From Rugalucina vietnamica (Eukaryota > Mollusca > Bivalvia > Lucinida > Lucinidae), in contig OZ024871.1 in NCBI GenBank assembly GCA_964017185.1, forward strand, positions 7,804,214 through 7,868,213: a DNA stretch of 64,000 nt, in the 5' to 3' direction. The position numbers and the translations under genes were made by a program. Of this stretch, positions 31,690-43,739 are shown piece after piece. The notes beneath the pieces were generated by a model, which did no database searches, was not told the origin of the DNA, and saw only the letters and a program-made list of their open reading frames with translations. The number at the start of each line of letters is the position of its first letter. Position 1 is the stretch's first letter.

Positions 31690-32645
31690 GAGAGGCATGC
31701 ATATCCCCGGCTGGTAGCCCCCGCCTCCACCCCCAAGCCCACTGCCCGACCCGCACATACTCATCCCTGACACATTGATCCTCAATTCCCAAATCAAAAA
31801 GAGCATCCTCAACAAGTATATCTTATAATAGAATGTTAATCTTCAATAATAATAGTACAAAAAAAAAGAAGAAAAAAAAAAGATAAGATGTCCTAGATCT
31901 TGACCTCCAGCCCCACCCTGTGCATGGACCCAAGAGTCGAATGTCATAAGGAACAATGCAAACCTTATAGAGTACCTATGGTCCAAGTATGAACTATTTC
32001 TAAACATGGTTGTAAAGGAAAGTACAGAAAATACAATTTTTAGAGAAGTTCTAGATTTTGACCTCTAGCCCTACCCCCACACATGGACCCTAGAGTCTGA
32101 ACCTGACAGGGTACCTATGGTCTAAGTATGAATGCTCTCTGACAAGACTTTGGGGATGTCAAGATATAGACTGACAGAAAATTTATCATGGTATCTATCA
32201 TATTATGTGTCCTAGCTTTTGACCTTTAGCCCCACCCCCGGGGATGGTACCCAGGATTTGGTGCCACAGAATGAAGGTATACCCTACAGGGTATCTATGA
32301 ACTAAATATGAACACACCACTATGATTGTTTGTTAAGATACAGACTTAGAGAAGAAACATTAACATTGTAAACAGCACATTTTAAAGGTGACCTAGATTT
32401 TGACCTCTAGCCCCACCCCCGGGCATGGACCCTGGGTTCTGAACTCATGGAAACAAAGCAAACCCTGGACCCTATAGGGTACCTATGGTCCAAATATGAA
32501 GGGTTTCTGATCATTGGCTCATGAGATATACTCCACTAGAGAAACTTTAACCAAAACTTTGACATAAATTCGGAACGAATGAACGAATGGAAAAGCGAAA
32601 ACTAAATACACGTTGGCATAAATGCGGGGGGGTATAATTATACCT
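31690..32645 (+). mobile_element. Helitron-like element, family G
   Basis: The 5' end has GGCATGCATATCCCCGGCTG. The core is about four ~170-180-bp units with GACCTCTAGCCCCACCCCC, CATGGACCC and GGGTACCTATGGTC. A decayed GAACGAATG microsatellite and AAATGCGGGGGGGTATAATT end it. The core matches the second array of family F (20685-21360) although the ends differ. The 3' hairpin is not clear, so the family call is weaker. Confidence 0.55.
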
Positions 32646-33263
32646 GTCAATGCTATATACAATTATACATATACCTCCATATATCTTAAGGGGCTTGAAG
32701 AATTTAAATTTAAAAAAAGAAAAGATGACTGTTTGAAAAAAAGAAACACTTGCAGAATTATTTCACCAGTGCCTAAAAGACTGAAGCAAACCTTGTCATA
32801 AAGTTGGGGTGTATAATTTAAAAAAAAAAAAAAAAAAAACAAACTTTTTTCAGGGTTCCCATTTACCCTCTATTGAGTTTTTTTTACCCCACTATTAGGG
32901 ATGCAAGCAGCATTGGTTGTTCGCTTTTGATTAGTTGCCTAAATATATTCGAGCTAAATCTAGTCTGGTTCATATTATAAATATTTTACATAGATAGATC
33001 AGATATTTTGCGACATTGACAACCAGTCAAAATGAAACCAAAAATGAACTGAAACGGTCAGTTTCGGGACGTTACGCTTCAAACAAATTGCGACCAAAAA
33101 ATGACATCGGTAACAGTGCCCTACGTTCAGAAATTATTTGTCGGCCCAGAGCATTTTTTATAGATCATGTCCGCTGGTCAGACGAGATTTGGCGAACACT
33201 GATCTTTCACCAGGGTGAATCTGCCTGACACAGAATATTGGCGTGAAAAGCTGCATGGAATTC
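32646..33263. other. Gene-free stretch with a poly(A) run
   Basis: Contains A20 at 32820-32839 directly after GTTGGGGTGTATAATTT, which resembles the family G 3' end. Otherwise unassigned. Confidence 0.4.
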
Positions 33264-33792
33264 TAGTGTTTCCCCCAGTCCCCAAAAAGGGCATGGTAAG
33301 GTTGCTAAAAAGGGCACTTTTTAACGCGCTGCAACATGTCAAAAGGGCACTATCAGCGCGCGACAACAAGCAAAAGGACACTTTTAATTGGCCCATGGCA
33401 TGCTAGGAGGGCACATTAAATTTAACACCTACATGTACTATATTTTCTTTATGATTTCAAATTTTCTTTTGAGCTTAAAATTTCCATATTAATTCTCAGG
33501 ATTCACTTTTACCAGAGACAACTTAGAAAGTTTCTTTTCCCTCTGTCTCACATTATGCAGACAGAGTTCTCCACAAGCAATCAACAACTGTGGAAGTCAT
33601 GATCATATATTTTGCAAAATTTGTTTCTGCAGACTTCAAGCAAAAAGTCTTGTAACTTCCTTATTTTTGTCCGATTTTGACAAACTTTTTACCAAAATGT
33701 AGGGCACAGAATGTAGATTCAGAAAAAGGGTATGACGCTGGAGAAAAAGGGCATGGTGCAGCACCATAGTAAAAAGGCTAGGGGAAACACTA
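33264..33792. mobile_element. hAT-like TIR element, 529 bp
   Basis: The ends TAGTGTTTCCCC and GGGGAAACACTA are inverted, typical of hAT transposons. AATTC is repeated on both sides (33259-33263, 33793-33797). Inside, AAAAAGGGCA and AAAAGGGCAC recur. hAT usually makes 8-bp duplications; 5-6 bp variants are known. No transposase. Confidence 0.7.
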
Positions 33793-33797
33793 AATTC

Positions 33798-34427
33798 TCA
33801 TGCGCCGGAGATTGTGTGCCGAGAGGTGGAGCGTGTTATGAAGTGGTGTGGTTGCTGAATGCTACAGAAATGTGACATATTATGGGACCAACCATACCTT
33901 AGGACGTTTTGGTAAGTTATCCGGACCCCTGAAAACACTATACTTTTAGGGCCAGTATAGGAAACTTAAAACGAGTGAAAATTCAGAAAAATGCCCCACC
34001 TTCCAAGGTTTTGGTCAACAGTTTGCTTGACACGCAACAAGTTCTTGCGAATATTTTCTCTCTTAAACATATTTTAAAACTCTCCTTGTATCATTTTCTT
34101 TTTGTATCATTTGATGAATTAACACAGATTAGCCGCTTGATCAATAATTTTCGATCATAGACATGGTGACTGATCGATGCGTCTAAACCCCGGAAGTGAA
34201 ATTAACCTTTAGCCGGAAAAGGGATCTGCTTGTTTGGTTGTCTACGGTTTTTTAGTCGATTGTTGTTGTTGTTTGTAATTTCCTCCAATGTTTGGAGAAC
34301 TTCACGTAAGTGAATAATGTCCTTATTTTAAACTTTTACTTTTTTAATTTTTAATTTGCACCCCACCGATATTCAGAAATGTTTATTTCAAGAATCTAGT
34401 CCGTTTACAATGTAGAGCATAGCATAC
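33798..34427 (+). promoter_or_regulatory. Possible promoter with ETS-like sites (low confidence)
   Basis: CCCCGGAAGTGAAA (~34190) and AGCCGGAAAAG (~34212) resemble GABP/ETS sites. A consensus donor CAC|GTAAGT lies at 34305/34306. Together they would fit a non-coding first exon on the plus strand, but no downstream exon could be linked. The rest of the stretch is unassigned. Confidence 0.25.
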
Positions 34428-34439
34428 TTACTTACTGTC

Positions 34440-37400
34440 TTACTGTCTTTGAGGCCTTGTATAGTCTCTCGACTCTTGGGCCCTTTCACGTCTTCTTTCA
34501 TATAACTGGTGATGTCTAGCATGCGCAAGTGGATATGAATAACAGTCTGGCTCAAATTTGGTGTTTTTGTTTTTCCAGAACGTGTTTAGTCTATTTTTAA
34601 ACTGATTGATGTTTTCTGAAGATACCACATCCTCTGGCAAACTGTTCCAGTCGTCTATTACCCTTTGTGAAAAGGAATGCTTTCTTAAATCCAATCTGAA
34701 TTGCCTTTTAAACAGTTTTTGTGTATGGCCCCTTGTCCTTTGATTTGTTTTCACGCGAAATAACTGATCCTTGTCGCATTTGTCTATACCATTAAGAATC
34801 TTAAAAACTTCAATTAGGTCGGCTCTGGATCTTCTGTATTGTAACGAGGGTAGCCCTAGTTCTTTCATTCTGTCTGTATAATTTAGGTGTCTTATGTTTT
34901 GTACCAGTCTTGTTGCTCTTCTCTGCACGTTTTCAATGGAAATGCTGTCTTTTTTATATATGACTGACCAGACGGTTGACGCGTATTCTAAATTTGGTCT
35001 TACAATGCTTTTGTACAGATTTAAGAATATTGTTTTATCTAGGTAGCTGAAGGTACGTTTTATTATCCCTAAATTTCTATTGGCCTTTTTAACCATAGCT
35101 TGGATATGTGGTACAAATTTTAGTTGTCGTCTATTATAACACCAAGATCTTTTTGCTCTGGTACTTGATTTATTTCTGTTAGTTCCCCATTTACAGACAT
35201 GAAATATTTGCTGAAGTTTTGATGTTTGCCTAAGTGCATGTGATTGCATTTTTTATAGTTGAACTTAATTTGCCATACGTCAGACCATTTGTCCACTCTT
35301 GTCAAGTCTTGCTGAACTATACTAGCATCATTGGCTGTATTAACCACAGCGTATAGTTTGGCATCATCAGCAAAGAGCTTGACAAAACTGTGGACAACAT
35401 CGGGGAGGTCATTGATGTAAATTAAAAACAGGGTTGGCCCTAAAACGCTACCTTGTGGAATACCGCTGGTCACATCTGCCCAGTCTGATGACGCACCATC
35501 CACTTGTACCCTTTGTTTTCTATCTTTTAGAAAGTTTTCTATCCATTTTAGCAATCTACCTTGGATTCCATATCCCTCGAGTTTTAACAACAGTCTCTGA
35601 TGTGGGACGTTATCGAAAGCTTTCTGAAAATCCAGGTAGATTGCATCAATGCTATTCTTATTGTCAAGTTCCTCAGACCATTTGTCACATACATCTATTA
35701 ACTGTGTTACACATGAGTAACCCTTTCTGAAGCCATGCTGGTGTTTGGTAAATAGACCATTTCCTTCCATGTGCCCCATGATTTTATCCCTTACAAGTTT
35801 TTCCATGATCTTTGATACCACCGAGGTTAAACTGATGGGCCTGTAATTTTCAGGTGATGATTTGGAGCCCTTTTTGTGTAATGGTATTATGTTTGCTAGT
35901 TTCCAGTCTGTGGGTACTTGCCCCTCTTGCAATGATTTTCTAAATATTTCTGTTAATGGTACTTTTATTTCATCAAAAGTTTCTAACAGTAGTTTGGGAT
36001 GAAGATTGTCCGGCCCTTGAGACTTAGATGCATTTAGTTTCTTAATGTATTTTTCTACCATTTCGATGTTAATGTCAAAAAATTCTAAAGATTTCCCCAA
36101 ACTTCTATCCGCAAATATTGGCATTTCGGAGTTTTTTTCTTTGGTGAAGACACTGGTGAAGAACTCATTAAGTACAGTCGCTTTTCTTGCTCCTTCTGTG
36201 ACTGTTAAACTCCGCTATTGTCGACAAAGTTTCCTACCGATTCTCTTGTTTTAGTTTTCGACTGGACATAGTTCCAAAATGCTTTGTTGTTTGTTTTAAT
36301 ATTTTCAGATATCTGTTTTTCATAATCCATTTTGGCTGCTTTTGTTTCTTTACTTGCTTCTTTTTTAGCTTTATCGTATGCTTCCTTGTTTGTTTGTGAT
36401 TTGCAATATTGATATTTTTTCCATTTGGTATGTTTTTTCTTGATGGCTTTGAGGCTTGTTCTTGTGATCCAAGGGGTGTCATGTTTCATTTTGAAAGCTT
36501 TACACACCGGTATGTTTTCTCTTACTTCATGGTTGATTTTGTCGGTAAAGCTCTCCCACGACTCCTTTAGATTCATCGCCTCCGTTATTGCTTCATCCCA
36601 TGCAATATTTCTTAGGTTCGTACGCAGCTGGTCGTAGTTCCTTTTAAAAGTTCAATTTTTCAGTTTGTGTACGGAATCTGTTTATATACGTTATTAGGCT
36701 GAACTGGATAACTAAATGGTCACTCTTTCCAAGGGGAGGTAAATACCTGATGTTATCAATCATATTTTCTTCATTTGTAAGTATCAAGTCTAATAACGAG
36801 TCTTGTTGGTTCTCTCTGGTTCTTGTCACTTGCTTCACATGTTGAAACAGATAATTATCTCTAACTGCTTCTAAAAATTTTGTATCTATATGGTTTTCAT
36901 TCACATTTGAAGTTTCTGTGACCCAGTTTATCCCCCTAAGGTTAAAATCCCCCAGAATTACTCTATGGCTGGCTCTACATGGACCTTCTTTGTCGTAACT
37001 AAGTATCTGTTCCACTTCCACTAGACAGTCCTCATGACAGTTTGGACTCCTATACACTGCTATGAGAAAGAGCCAGTCACTATTCCTCAATTTTATTTTG
37101 ATGCCAGTGGCCTCTATGTGTTGAAGCTCGAATAGCTTTAATGCCGTTGCATTTATGTCGTTCTTCACATAGATTATGATTCCACGACCTATGTTATTAC
37201 CCAACATTGTGTTATACATGTTGTACCCACTTATGTGGAACTCAACGTCACTTATATCAGAACTGGTTCTATTTTTAGGAAGCACCTCAGTTACTACCAC
37301 AATGTCATATTTATTTGTTGATATGAGCAATGCTAATTCATCTCTCTTATTTAGTAAGGAGTCTGCATTTGTATAAAAATTGATGATTCATTCTCTGACC

Positions 37401-37704
37401 AAACATATTGCAAACTGGATTGGTTCTCTGTGTGAGACGAATCGTTATTGCTGGTAGTGTTTATTCCTATAGAAGTACCAATGCTGGAAAACTCTTCTGT
37501 ACTGTCTCTCGAGAGGTTTGAGTTCTCTTCCTCTGTCACTGATAGAATTTCAGTTCTGCTTATATCGACATTATCTGAATTTCGACTACTTTCTTCTAGA
37601 TCCCGCATTTGCAAGTTGCTATCATTTATGCTTTCCACTATGTTTTGGGTTTGCTCATTGGGGGGAAAGTTATTTACATTTAAAATCACCCTACTTCTTA
37701 ACAA
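34440..37704 (-). pseudogene. LINE ORF2 (endonuclease + reverse transcriptase), frameshifted
   Basis: The endonuclease segment (about 37380-36650) shows VILGDFNLRGINW and SLLDLILT, then GKSDH. The RT segment (36124-35120) shows PENYRPISLTSVVSKIMEKL, QHGFRKGYSC, YLDFQKAFDNVPH, SGIPQGSVLGP and the catalytic FADD box. The thumb/C-terminal part (35249-34440) has NLEYASTVW. The reading frame shifts near 37370, 36645, 36225 and 35123, each explainable by a single inserted or lost base. Function when intact: target-primed reverse transcription of the element's RNA in the nucleus. No repaired sequence is given here. Confidence 0.85.
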
Positions 37705-37746
37705 ATCGCTATTTACAGTGGGCTCTAAAACATTAAAACACTTGTC

Positions 37747-38853
37747 CTATACAGGAGATTCCCCTTTCTGGGTGTGATACAGTGTTCTTGGCCCCCCGGC
37801 TATATAACTTTGGGACAGACCTCCTATTACTGTGTCATCAGTGTGTACCATAGTATTATTGATAACGGTTTCATTATCGTACATATTGGTATTACTGCTA
37901 CCTTGGTAGTCCATAGGTTGGCCTCTGTTGCTTTTATCTTGTGAAAGCCTAGAAAGATCATGTCTTTGTGCCTCATGACTAGGTTTTTTTGCCTGTCTCC
38001 TCTTTTTATTTTCCTCTCTTTGTCTTGGAGTCAAGTCCTTGACTATGATAACCTTATCAAACTGTTTTTGTGCTTTGGTTTTTATGTCCCTTGCACTATC
38101 TAAGATGGCTTTTCTAAGTTGCCTGTTGCCCATAATCACTTTTAGTGGCCTATTTCTACCTGGTATTCTATTTCCCAGTCTAAACGCAGATGGAACTTCA
38201 TCCACTTCTACTCCTATAGATGAACAAATGCTTTTGAAATTCTGGATATCTTCCCTCTGCCTATCCTCACTGTTTGTGAGGTCTGATTCTTGGAGATTGA
38301 AAACGATAAGGTTTAATATCCTCGCTTTTTGGCTCTCTATTTCCCTCACTTCTGCCCTCACTTCTTGCCTTAAATTTTCTTTAATACTATCCGATACCTC
38401 TTCTATTACGTTTATTTTTAAGTCTGCAATACCTTCATTTATCTTTTTGTTAATTGTTCCATCGAGATTGTCAATCTTATTTTCCAAATGTGTCAATCTT
38501 TTATCGTTTTTCTTATCGATAGTCTGCAGTGATTCACTTACTTTATTTATTGTAGGGAAGTTTTGTTTGCATCCCTTGCAAGACCACATGAAGCAGTCCT
38601 CTCCAAGTTCTTGCATGGATGTATAGATTTCATGGGAAATCCCTGTGCATTGCAGACATACGTCTAGACCACAAACAGAGCAGGTATAGAATAGATCTGT
38701 CTCCAAGTTGATAGACTTGTCACATCTCAAACACTGCACACTACCAGTTCTTTTACGTTTCCCCGTAGGGCTTCTTGAGACGGAATTTCTGCCGTGTACT
38801 GGAGTTGAAGTAATGTGGTCTAATTTACTGGGCAAAATAAGTGATTGCTCCAT
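37747..38853 (-). CDS. LINE ORF1 protein with PHD finger, intact 368 codons
   Basis: Starts ATG at 38853. Residues ~38-97 form a PHD-type zinc finger: VQCLRCDKSI, YTCSVCGLDVCLQC, CFMWSCKGC. Residues ~105-180 are a charged heptad-rich region (likely coiled coil, trimer forming). Residues ~185-275 resemble the RNA-recognition-type domain of LINE ORF1 proteins (ILNLIVFNLQE, AFRLGNR, RPLKVIMGN, VIIVKDLTPRQREEN). The tail is Asn/Ser/Thr-rich. Role in the family: nucleic-acid chaperone coating the element RNA. It is uninterrupted although ORF2 is broken. Confidence 0.85.
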   Translation of the reverse strand: MEQSLILPSKLDHITSTPVHGRNSVSRSPTGKRKRTGSVQCLRCDKSINLETDLFYTCSVCGLDVCLQCTGISHEIYTSMQELGEDCFMWSCKGCKQNFPTINKVSESLQTIDKKNDKRLTHLENKIDNLDGTINKKINEGIADLKINVIEEVSDSIKENLRQEVRAEVREIESQKARILNLIVFNLQESDLTNSEDRQREDIQNFKSICSSIGVEVDEVPSAFRLGNRIPGRNRPLKVIMGNRQLRKAILDSARDIKTKAQKQFDKVIIVKDLTPRQREENKKRRQAKKPSHEAQRHDLSRLSQDKSNRGQPMDYQGSSNTNMYDNETVINNTMVHTDDTVIGGLSQSYIAGGPRTLYHTQKGESPV

Positions 38854-38883
38854 CTCTATTTACTTCCTTGCTTCTTGTATTAT

Positions 38884-39596
38884 GAGTAAGGCTATCCTTA
38901 ATCACGTTTTCCTTTATATTAACTAGTAATAAAGAGAATACTTTGAGCCTCAATGAACAAGGCTATCCTTATTCATTGCCCTAAGATATAGTATATTTGA
39001 GCATTCTGGTAGCAGGCCAACCCTTTTCTGGTCAATTTATTATCAATGTTTTACAGTATAAACAGTTATGCCTTTTAACTGTTAAAGAAAAGCAAACAAG
39101 GCTGTCCTTATTCAGATTTGTATACTTTTTTGCCTATGGGGGGAACCCTATCACTTATTAATATTTAAGTATCTGAACAAGGCTATCCTTATTCCGTAGT
39201 AGTATTTTGTATGGTTGTATGATGTGTAATATTATATTTAATTTACTTTAATATTTTATTGTCTGAACAAGGATATCCTTATTCAGTAGTAGTATTTTTG
39301 TGTGGTTGTATGATGTGTGATATATATTTAATTTACTTAAATTCAATATATCAGCTTGTTGTTGATGTCGAACAAGGCGATCCTTATTCGCTTATTAAAA
39401 AAAGTTTAAAAATTGACATGTATAAAAATCTGATCGAACAGTAGTGATAGTGGGGAACACATTTAAATTGTATTAAATTCCCACCTCGGTTTTTGGAGTG
39501 GGAATCTTTTTCTGATTGCGCCTTTTCCTGATCTTTGCCTACTTGTACCTTTTTATAATCTAATATGACATTTTTTGAACAAGGCTATCCTTATTC
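38884..39596 (-). promoter_or_regulatory. Seven dyad motifs upstream of LINE ORF1
   Basis: A 20-bp imperfect palindrome, plus-strand consensus GAACAAGGCTATCCTTATTC, occurs at 38884, 38955, 39094, 39175, 39265, 39370 and 39577. The intervening sequence is AT-rich and partly duplicated with a ~90-bp period (39175-39350 contains two GTAGTAGTATTTT...GGTTGTATGATGTGT units). Its position before ORF1 suggests a promoter or 5' UTR array, as with promoter monomers of some LINEs. Function is inference. Confidence 0.6.
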
Positions 39597-39639
39597 AATT
39601 CAAATATTTTAGAAGATTACAACAGTATTTGAGATAAGC

Positions 39640-42600
39640 TTTTCTTAATTTATTGATCAGCTATCTTTCTAATAAATTTGTAAAATCTCAGTAACCATAG
39701 TTCCGCCAGTTTGTCTTCAGGATGTATACCATCAAATAACAGGGTGCGGCTGAAAAAATATTTCACACGTTGTTGCGTAATCCCCTGGCAACTGATTCAA
39801 ATTTAGACAGAAAGTCCTCCCTTTGAGTTTCTCTCAGATTTAATTCAACTGGCGTCGCGGCAAATACACTGCTGGCAGCTGCTTCTCATCTCCAAGACAT
39901 TGTGACAAAACAGATTTAATCGTCTTGATAAAAGGATCACGGCTCTCCGTAAGCGAACGACACCACAGCAGGAAATGTTCATGGTCCTCTGGATTCTCAC
40001 CACACAGCAAATACGCTGGGTCAACACTGTACTGATTGAACTTAGCACGAACAGACTGAAGAACATATGTGCCTGTCATGAGCCTTGCCTTTATGCCAGC
40101 TTTCTTAATTGCCATAGGATTGAAACCTGCATTTTCCAGACACAATGTACTTCACCAATTTTGTATTTTTCAGTATTCAAAAACCTGAGTGATGATTTAT
40201 CACTCGCCTTAAGTTTTATCTTATTAACCCAATATGTATTGATATGCTTATCAATTGTATGTTTCCATTAAGCCTTAGTCAATTCACTATTCAAAAGATC
40301 TAAGGTACTAGGTAGGCTGTATTGAGACAAAATTGAGTTGACATAGACAAACCAGCTTTTGGGTTTATGGTCTTTAATCAAAATTTGCCTTTCTGCAATT
40401 TCTCTCTCAGTTGAGCTGCTGCGTAACACACTACCCAACGTACCCAAGACTCGCTTGTGTAGATCCACCACCAGAGGAAATTGGCCAGATAACAGATACA
40501 TCACCGAGTCAGCCGTTCTCTCCTGAAGATGCCTAATTTGTTTAAGGTATTTTTTTGTGAAATTGGTTAAGTTTTTGAATTTCAGATTTTGACAGCTTCA
40601 GCACGTCAAGACCATAAATAAGACAAGGTTAAACATATGCCGACCAGAGAGACAATGAAATCCTGGGATTATCCCCATTTTCACCATGTAACCAGCCCCA
40701 TTAAGGAGTATGCACAACCCCGCGCGGAAGCAATTCTATCATCTACAGTTGTTGAGCGACATGACCTAGATATTGAGTCCCTTTTCATCCCCAAGTGTGT
40801 ACATTAATTTACCACCTCAATGGGATTTCCATTGATAGAAAATAAATCTGACTTTGGTTCCAAGTGACTGCGTCCACCGGGCTATTGACAATAAAACCTT
40901 AGTTTTAGAATCACCTAAGTATCCCTGTGTAGACAACATTGCTTGAAGGTCAATGATTGAACAAGATAAAAACAGAAGGTCATCCGCAACTGTTGGAACA
41001 CCACAATACACATTTCCTATGGAAAAACCAATCTTGCTATTCTGCATAAGATCCAAGAGAGGATTAATATGAATCTTGTAGCAAGTTGGTGAAATAATTC
41101 CTCCTTGTCTGACTCCCTGTTCTTCAACAAACGGCATTGAGGGTCTGTCACACCAGTTGACTACTGAAGACATGGCATGATAACTGTCCTGAAGAATATT
41201 CCAACTGGTTCCTGTTATTCCTGAAGTGTACAACTTTCGCAATAGTGACTTGTGCCATACTACTTCGAAAACCTTAGTAGCATCAATACAGGCAGTATAC
41301 AGCGGAGTATATGTATCACTGGCTTCAGCGATGGCCTGTGTGAACAGAAGTGCCGCAACAGTAGCCAATGTACCCTTGGTAAAGCCCTTCAGTAGTGGAT
41401 TCTGGAGAGCCTCAAGTTCTGCAAACGCGGTGTCTAGTAGATATTTTTCCAGAACCTTCCCTATGATACTAGTTATGGTTATTCTCCTGTACGAATTTGG
41501 GTCATATAGAGGTTTCCATTGCTTCTTGTAAATAGGTGTTATATATCCCATCTTGAACATCTCTAGTACTTTTCCATACCGGAACACACTGTTCAGTACC
41601 TCAGCAATGAAGAAACTCACTGACCTTCCACCATACTTTAAGTGCTCAGCTGATATACCTGTACCATCATATGCCTTGTTATTTTTCAACGTCTTGATAA
41701 TAGTAATACCACTAACAGTCTCACAAGAAATCTCCGGTAAGCTGTCTAGTAGTTTGGAACAAATGTCACAGATAAGGCTAAAACCAAGGTCAACTTGCTG
41801 TTTGAAATTATCATCATATGTATGATTGTCTGCTAGAGTAGCTAGCTTCTCAAAATAAGAGGCCCATCCTTCTCGAATTGCCTCCTCAGTTGTGAGGTGC
41901 CTGTCATCAACATAGAGCTGGCTTAAGGCTTGTCGTCCTTCTTTTCTCTGTCTGTTGACTAGGGAGAAGAACAGCTTCTTATCCGAGGAGTCAGCTTTCA
42001 TTATATCCTGATAGGTTGTGGTTCAGTATGTAGCTTGTTGCCGTCTCTGGATGGTTCTTAGCTGCTTCTTAGCTACCTTGCATTGCATGGAAAGAGAATG
42101 CTGCTGATCAGGTCTTCCAGCTTTCTTCTACTGAAAGAACAATTCCTTACTAGAAACTGAAGCATTCTTCAATTCTTCAGACCAGTATCGTTTATTCTTT
42201 CCACTTCTAGAACAATGCACGTTTTTTTTTTCTCACCGGCAGCCACAAGAATATCACAGAAAGACTGTAAAATAACATCCAAATCAGAGGGCGATGCTGT
42301 ATTCAATGAAATACTCCCAATTTCTCTTTCAATTTGTTTTCTATACACAACTTGATCCAGTTTTTCCCATCGAATTTTCCTTCTACTAATGGTTTGGTGA
42401 TCATCCCCTATCTTCTTAGTAACAACAGGGAGGTTACATATAAAATAGAACATGCGTCGAGGTATTCATCGGATCCCAGGTAAAGATCTCCACATCTTGT
42501 ATCAGGTTATCTGCATCACACCCAGAGCACAGTATGTAGTCTATTTGTGAACTGGAATTGCCACTAAAATGCTGGAAAGTGTTCTTTTTAAGATAGTTCT

Positions 42601-43020
42601 CTCCTATGGAAAGGTAGTGTGACTCACAGAATTTCCTAAGTACTGTGTCCCTGGCTGTAGGCACTTCTCTAACAAGGGAGGCATTCATATCGCCAACCAG
42701 GATGAACCGAGCACGATGCATATGTATTCATGATCTCACTGACCTGCATAAGAACATCCTTATAATTCTCCTCTGAATCCCGAGAGCCTCTACAGGGCAT
42801 GTAAACATTGATAATGCACAGCTCACCACAGGAAGTATGCAACAGCAAGCCCTAAATTCTGTTACCACCATCCAACACTGGGGAGACCATAGAGTCGATG
42901 TCTTTTTTCCAAAAAATTGGAACACCCCCTACCCCGTGGTCTACATTGCGGGGTTAACGGATCAGCATCGTCAACATTCGCGAGCTTTCTTTAGACCGTT
43001 TCACTGCGCAGCTGTCTTCA
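39640..43020 (-). pseudogene. Second LINE (jockey/I-like), degenerate
   Basis: Minus-strand fragments in order: endonuclease N-part around 42960-42720 (FWKKDIDSM, CIINVYMPCRG, in frame pieces), 42721-42434 (RFILVGDMNAS, SSQIDYILCSGCD), 42453-42169 linker, 42001-40817 RT (KNNKAYDGTGISAEHLKYGG, YRRITITSIIGKVLEKYL, GVRQGGIISP and the ADD of PTVADDLLFLS), then 40504-40268 and 40145-39840 C-terminal parts with YLLCGENPEDHEHFLLWC. Stops and shifts separate the pieces. The longest piece, 394 codons, is still open. A different lineage from the CR1-like neighbour. Confidence 0.8.
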
Positions 43021-43739
43021 TTTAGCCCCCTCCCCCACCCTCCCCCTCCAAATAAATAAATAAATAAATAAATAAATACATAAATAAATAAATAAATAAA
43101 TAAATAAAGCTAAAAAAACGTGTTCACTAAGAATCATAAAGTTTGTGCACTTTACAGTTTTGTGTTAACTCCTTAACCAGTGTAAGCATAATATGACCAT
43201 GACTGAAAACGTACCAGAACCGAAAAGAGCCGGGACAGAAATGCCCGGGGCCAGAAACGACCCGGTGCCGAAATGAGCCGGGACAGAAATGCCCAATGTT
43301 CCGTTAAGGCTACCCACCGTGATGTTCTAGAACATATTGTCTGCTAAAATATCATGGGTCATCTTGACCAATAGGGGACAAACAGCATGCATTCAGGAAA
43401 TGGCATAGTTGTGATTACAGTATTTAAATGACCGGGCAAAAATATTGGACAAAAAGGATCAGGTTGACACTTTCATTTTGGACTTTGAAAAACTTTTGAC
43501 ACCCCTCCACACTTCTACTTCTAATTCTATACTCCCAACAATTAATTGCTGATTATTTCTGGGAGGCGCTGTCGGGAACAGCTGGAAAATGATGGAAATG
43601 GGCAATGTTAAGGCATTGATGAAATGAATGATTATGAAACTAAAATAGCTTCATTTAAAATCATAAAATGGTGTGAATTTTAGAATGTGACAGTGGCCAG
43701 CCCAGAAGTGAAATCACTTAGGCTTGAACTGGCCTTTTA
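43021..43739. other. Gap between LINEs: (AAAT)n and short module repeats
   Basis: (AAAT)n occupies 43048-43109. At 43215-43305 GAGCCGGGACAGAAATGCCC occurs twice about 60 bp apart with related CCGAAA/CCAGAA blocks between. The rest is unassigned. Confidence 0.5.

Larger units (their letters stand above)
34428..39625 (-). mobile_element. CR1-like LINE retrotransposon, nearly full length
   Basis: Minus-strand order: 5' region with repeated dyad motifs (39596-38884), ORF1 (38853-37747), ORF2 with endonuclease and reverse transcriptase (37704-34440), then a short 3' end of ACAGTAAG/TAAG repeats at about 34428-34450 instead of poly(A). Short 3' microsatellites and a PHD finger in ORF1 are features of the CR1 clade. 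ORF2 has several single-base frameshifts, so this copy is dead. The 5' boundary is set by the last dyad motif and is approximate. Confidence 0.85.

Noticed and set aside
38039-38626. 195-codon plus-strand frame
   Set aside because: It is the antisense shadow of LINE ORF1, which has recognisable domains on the other strand.
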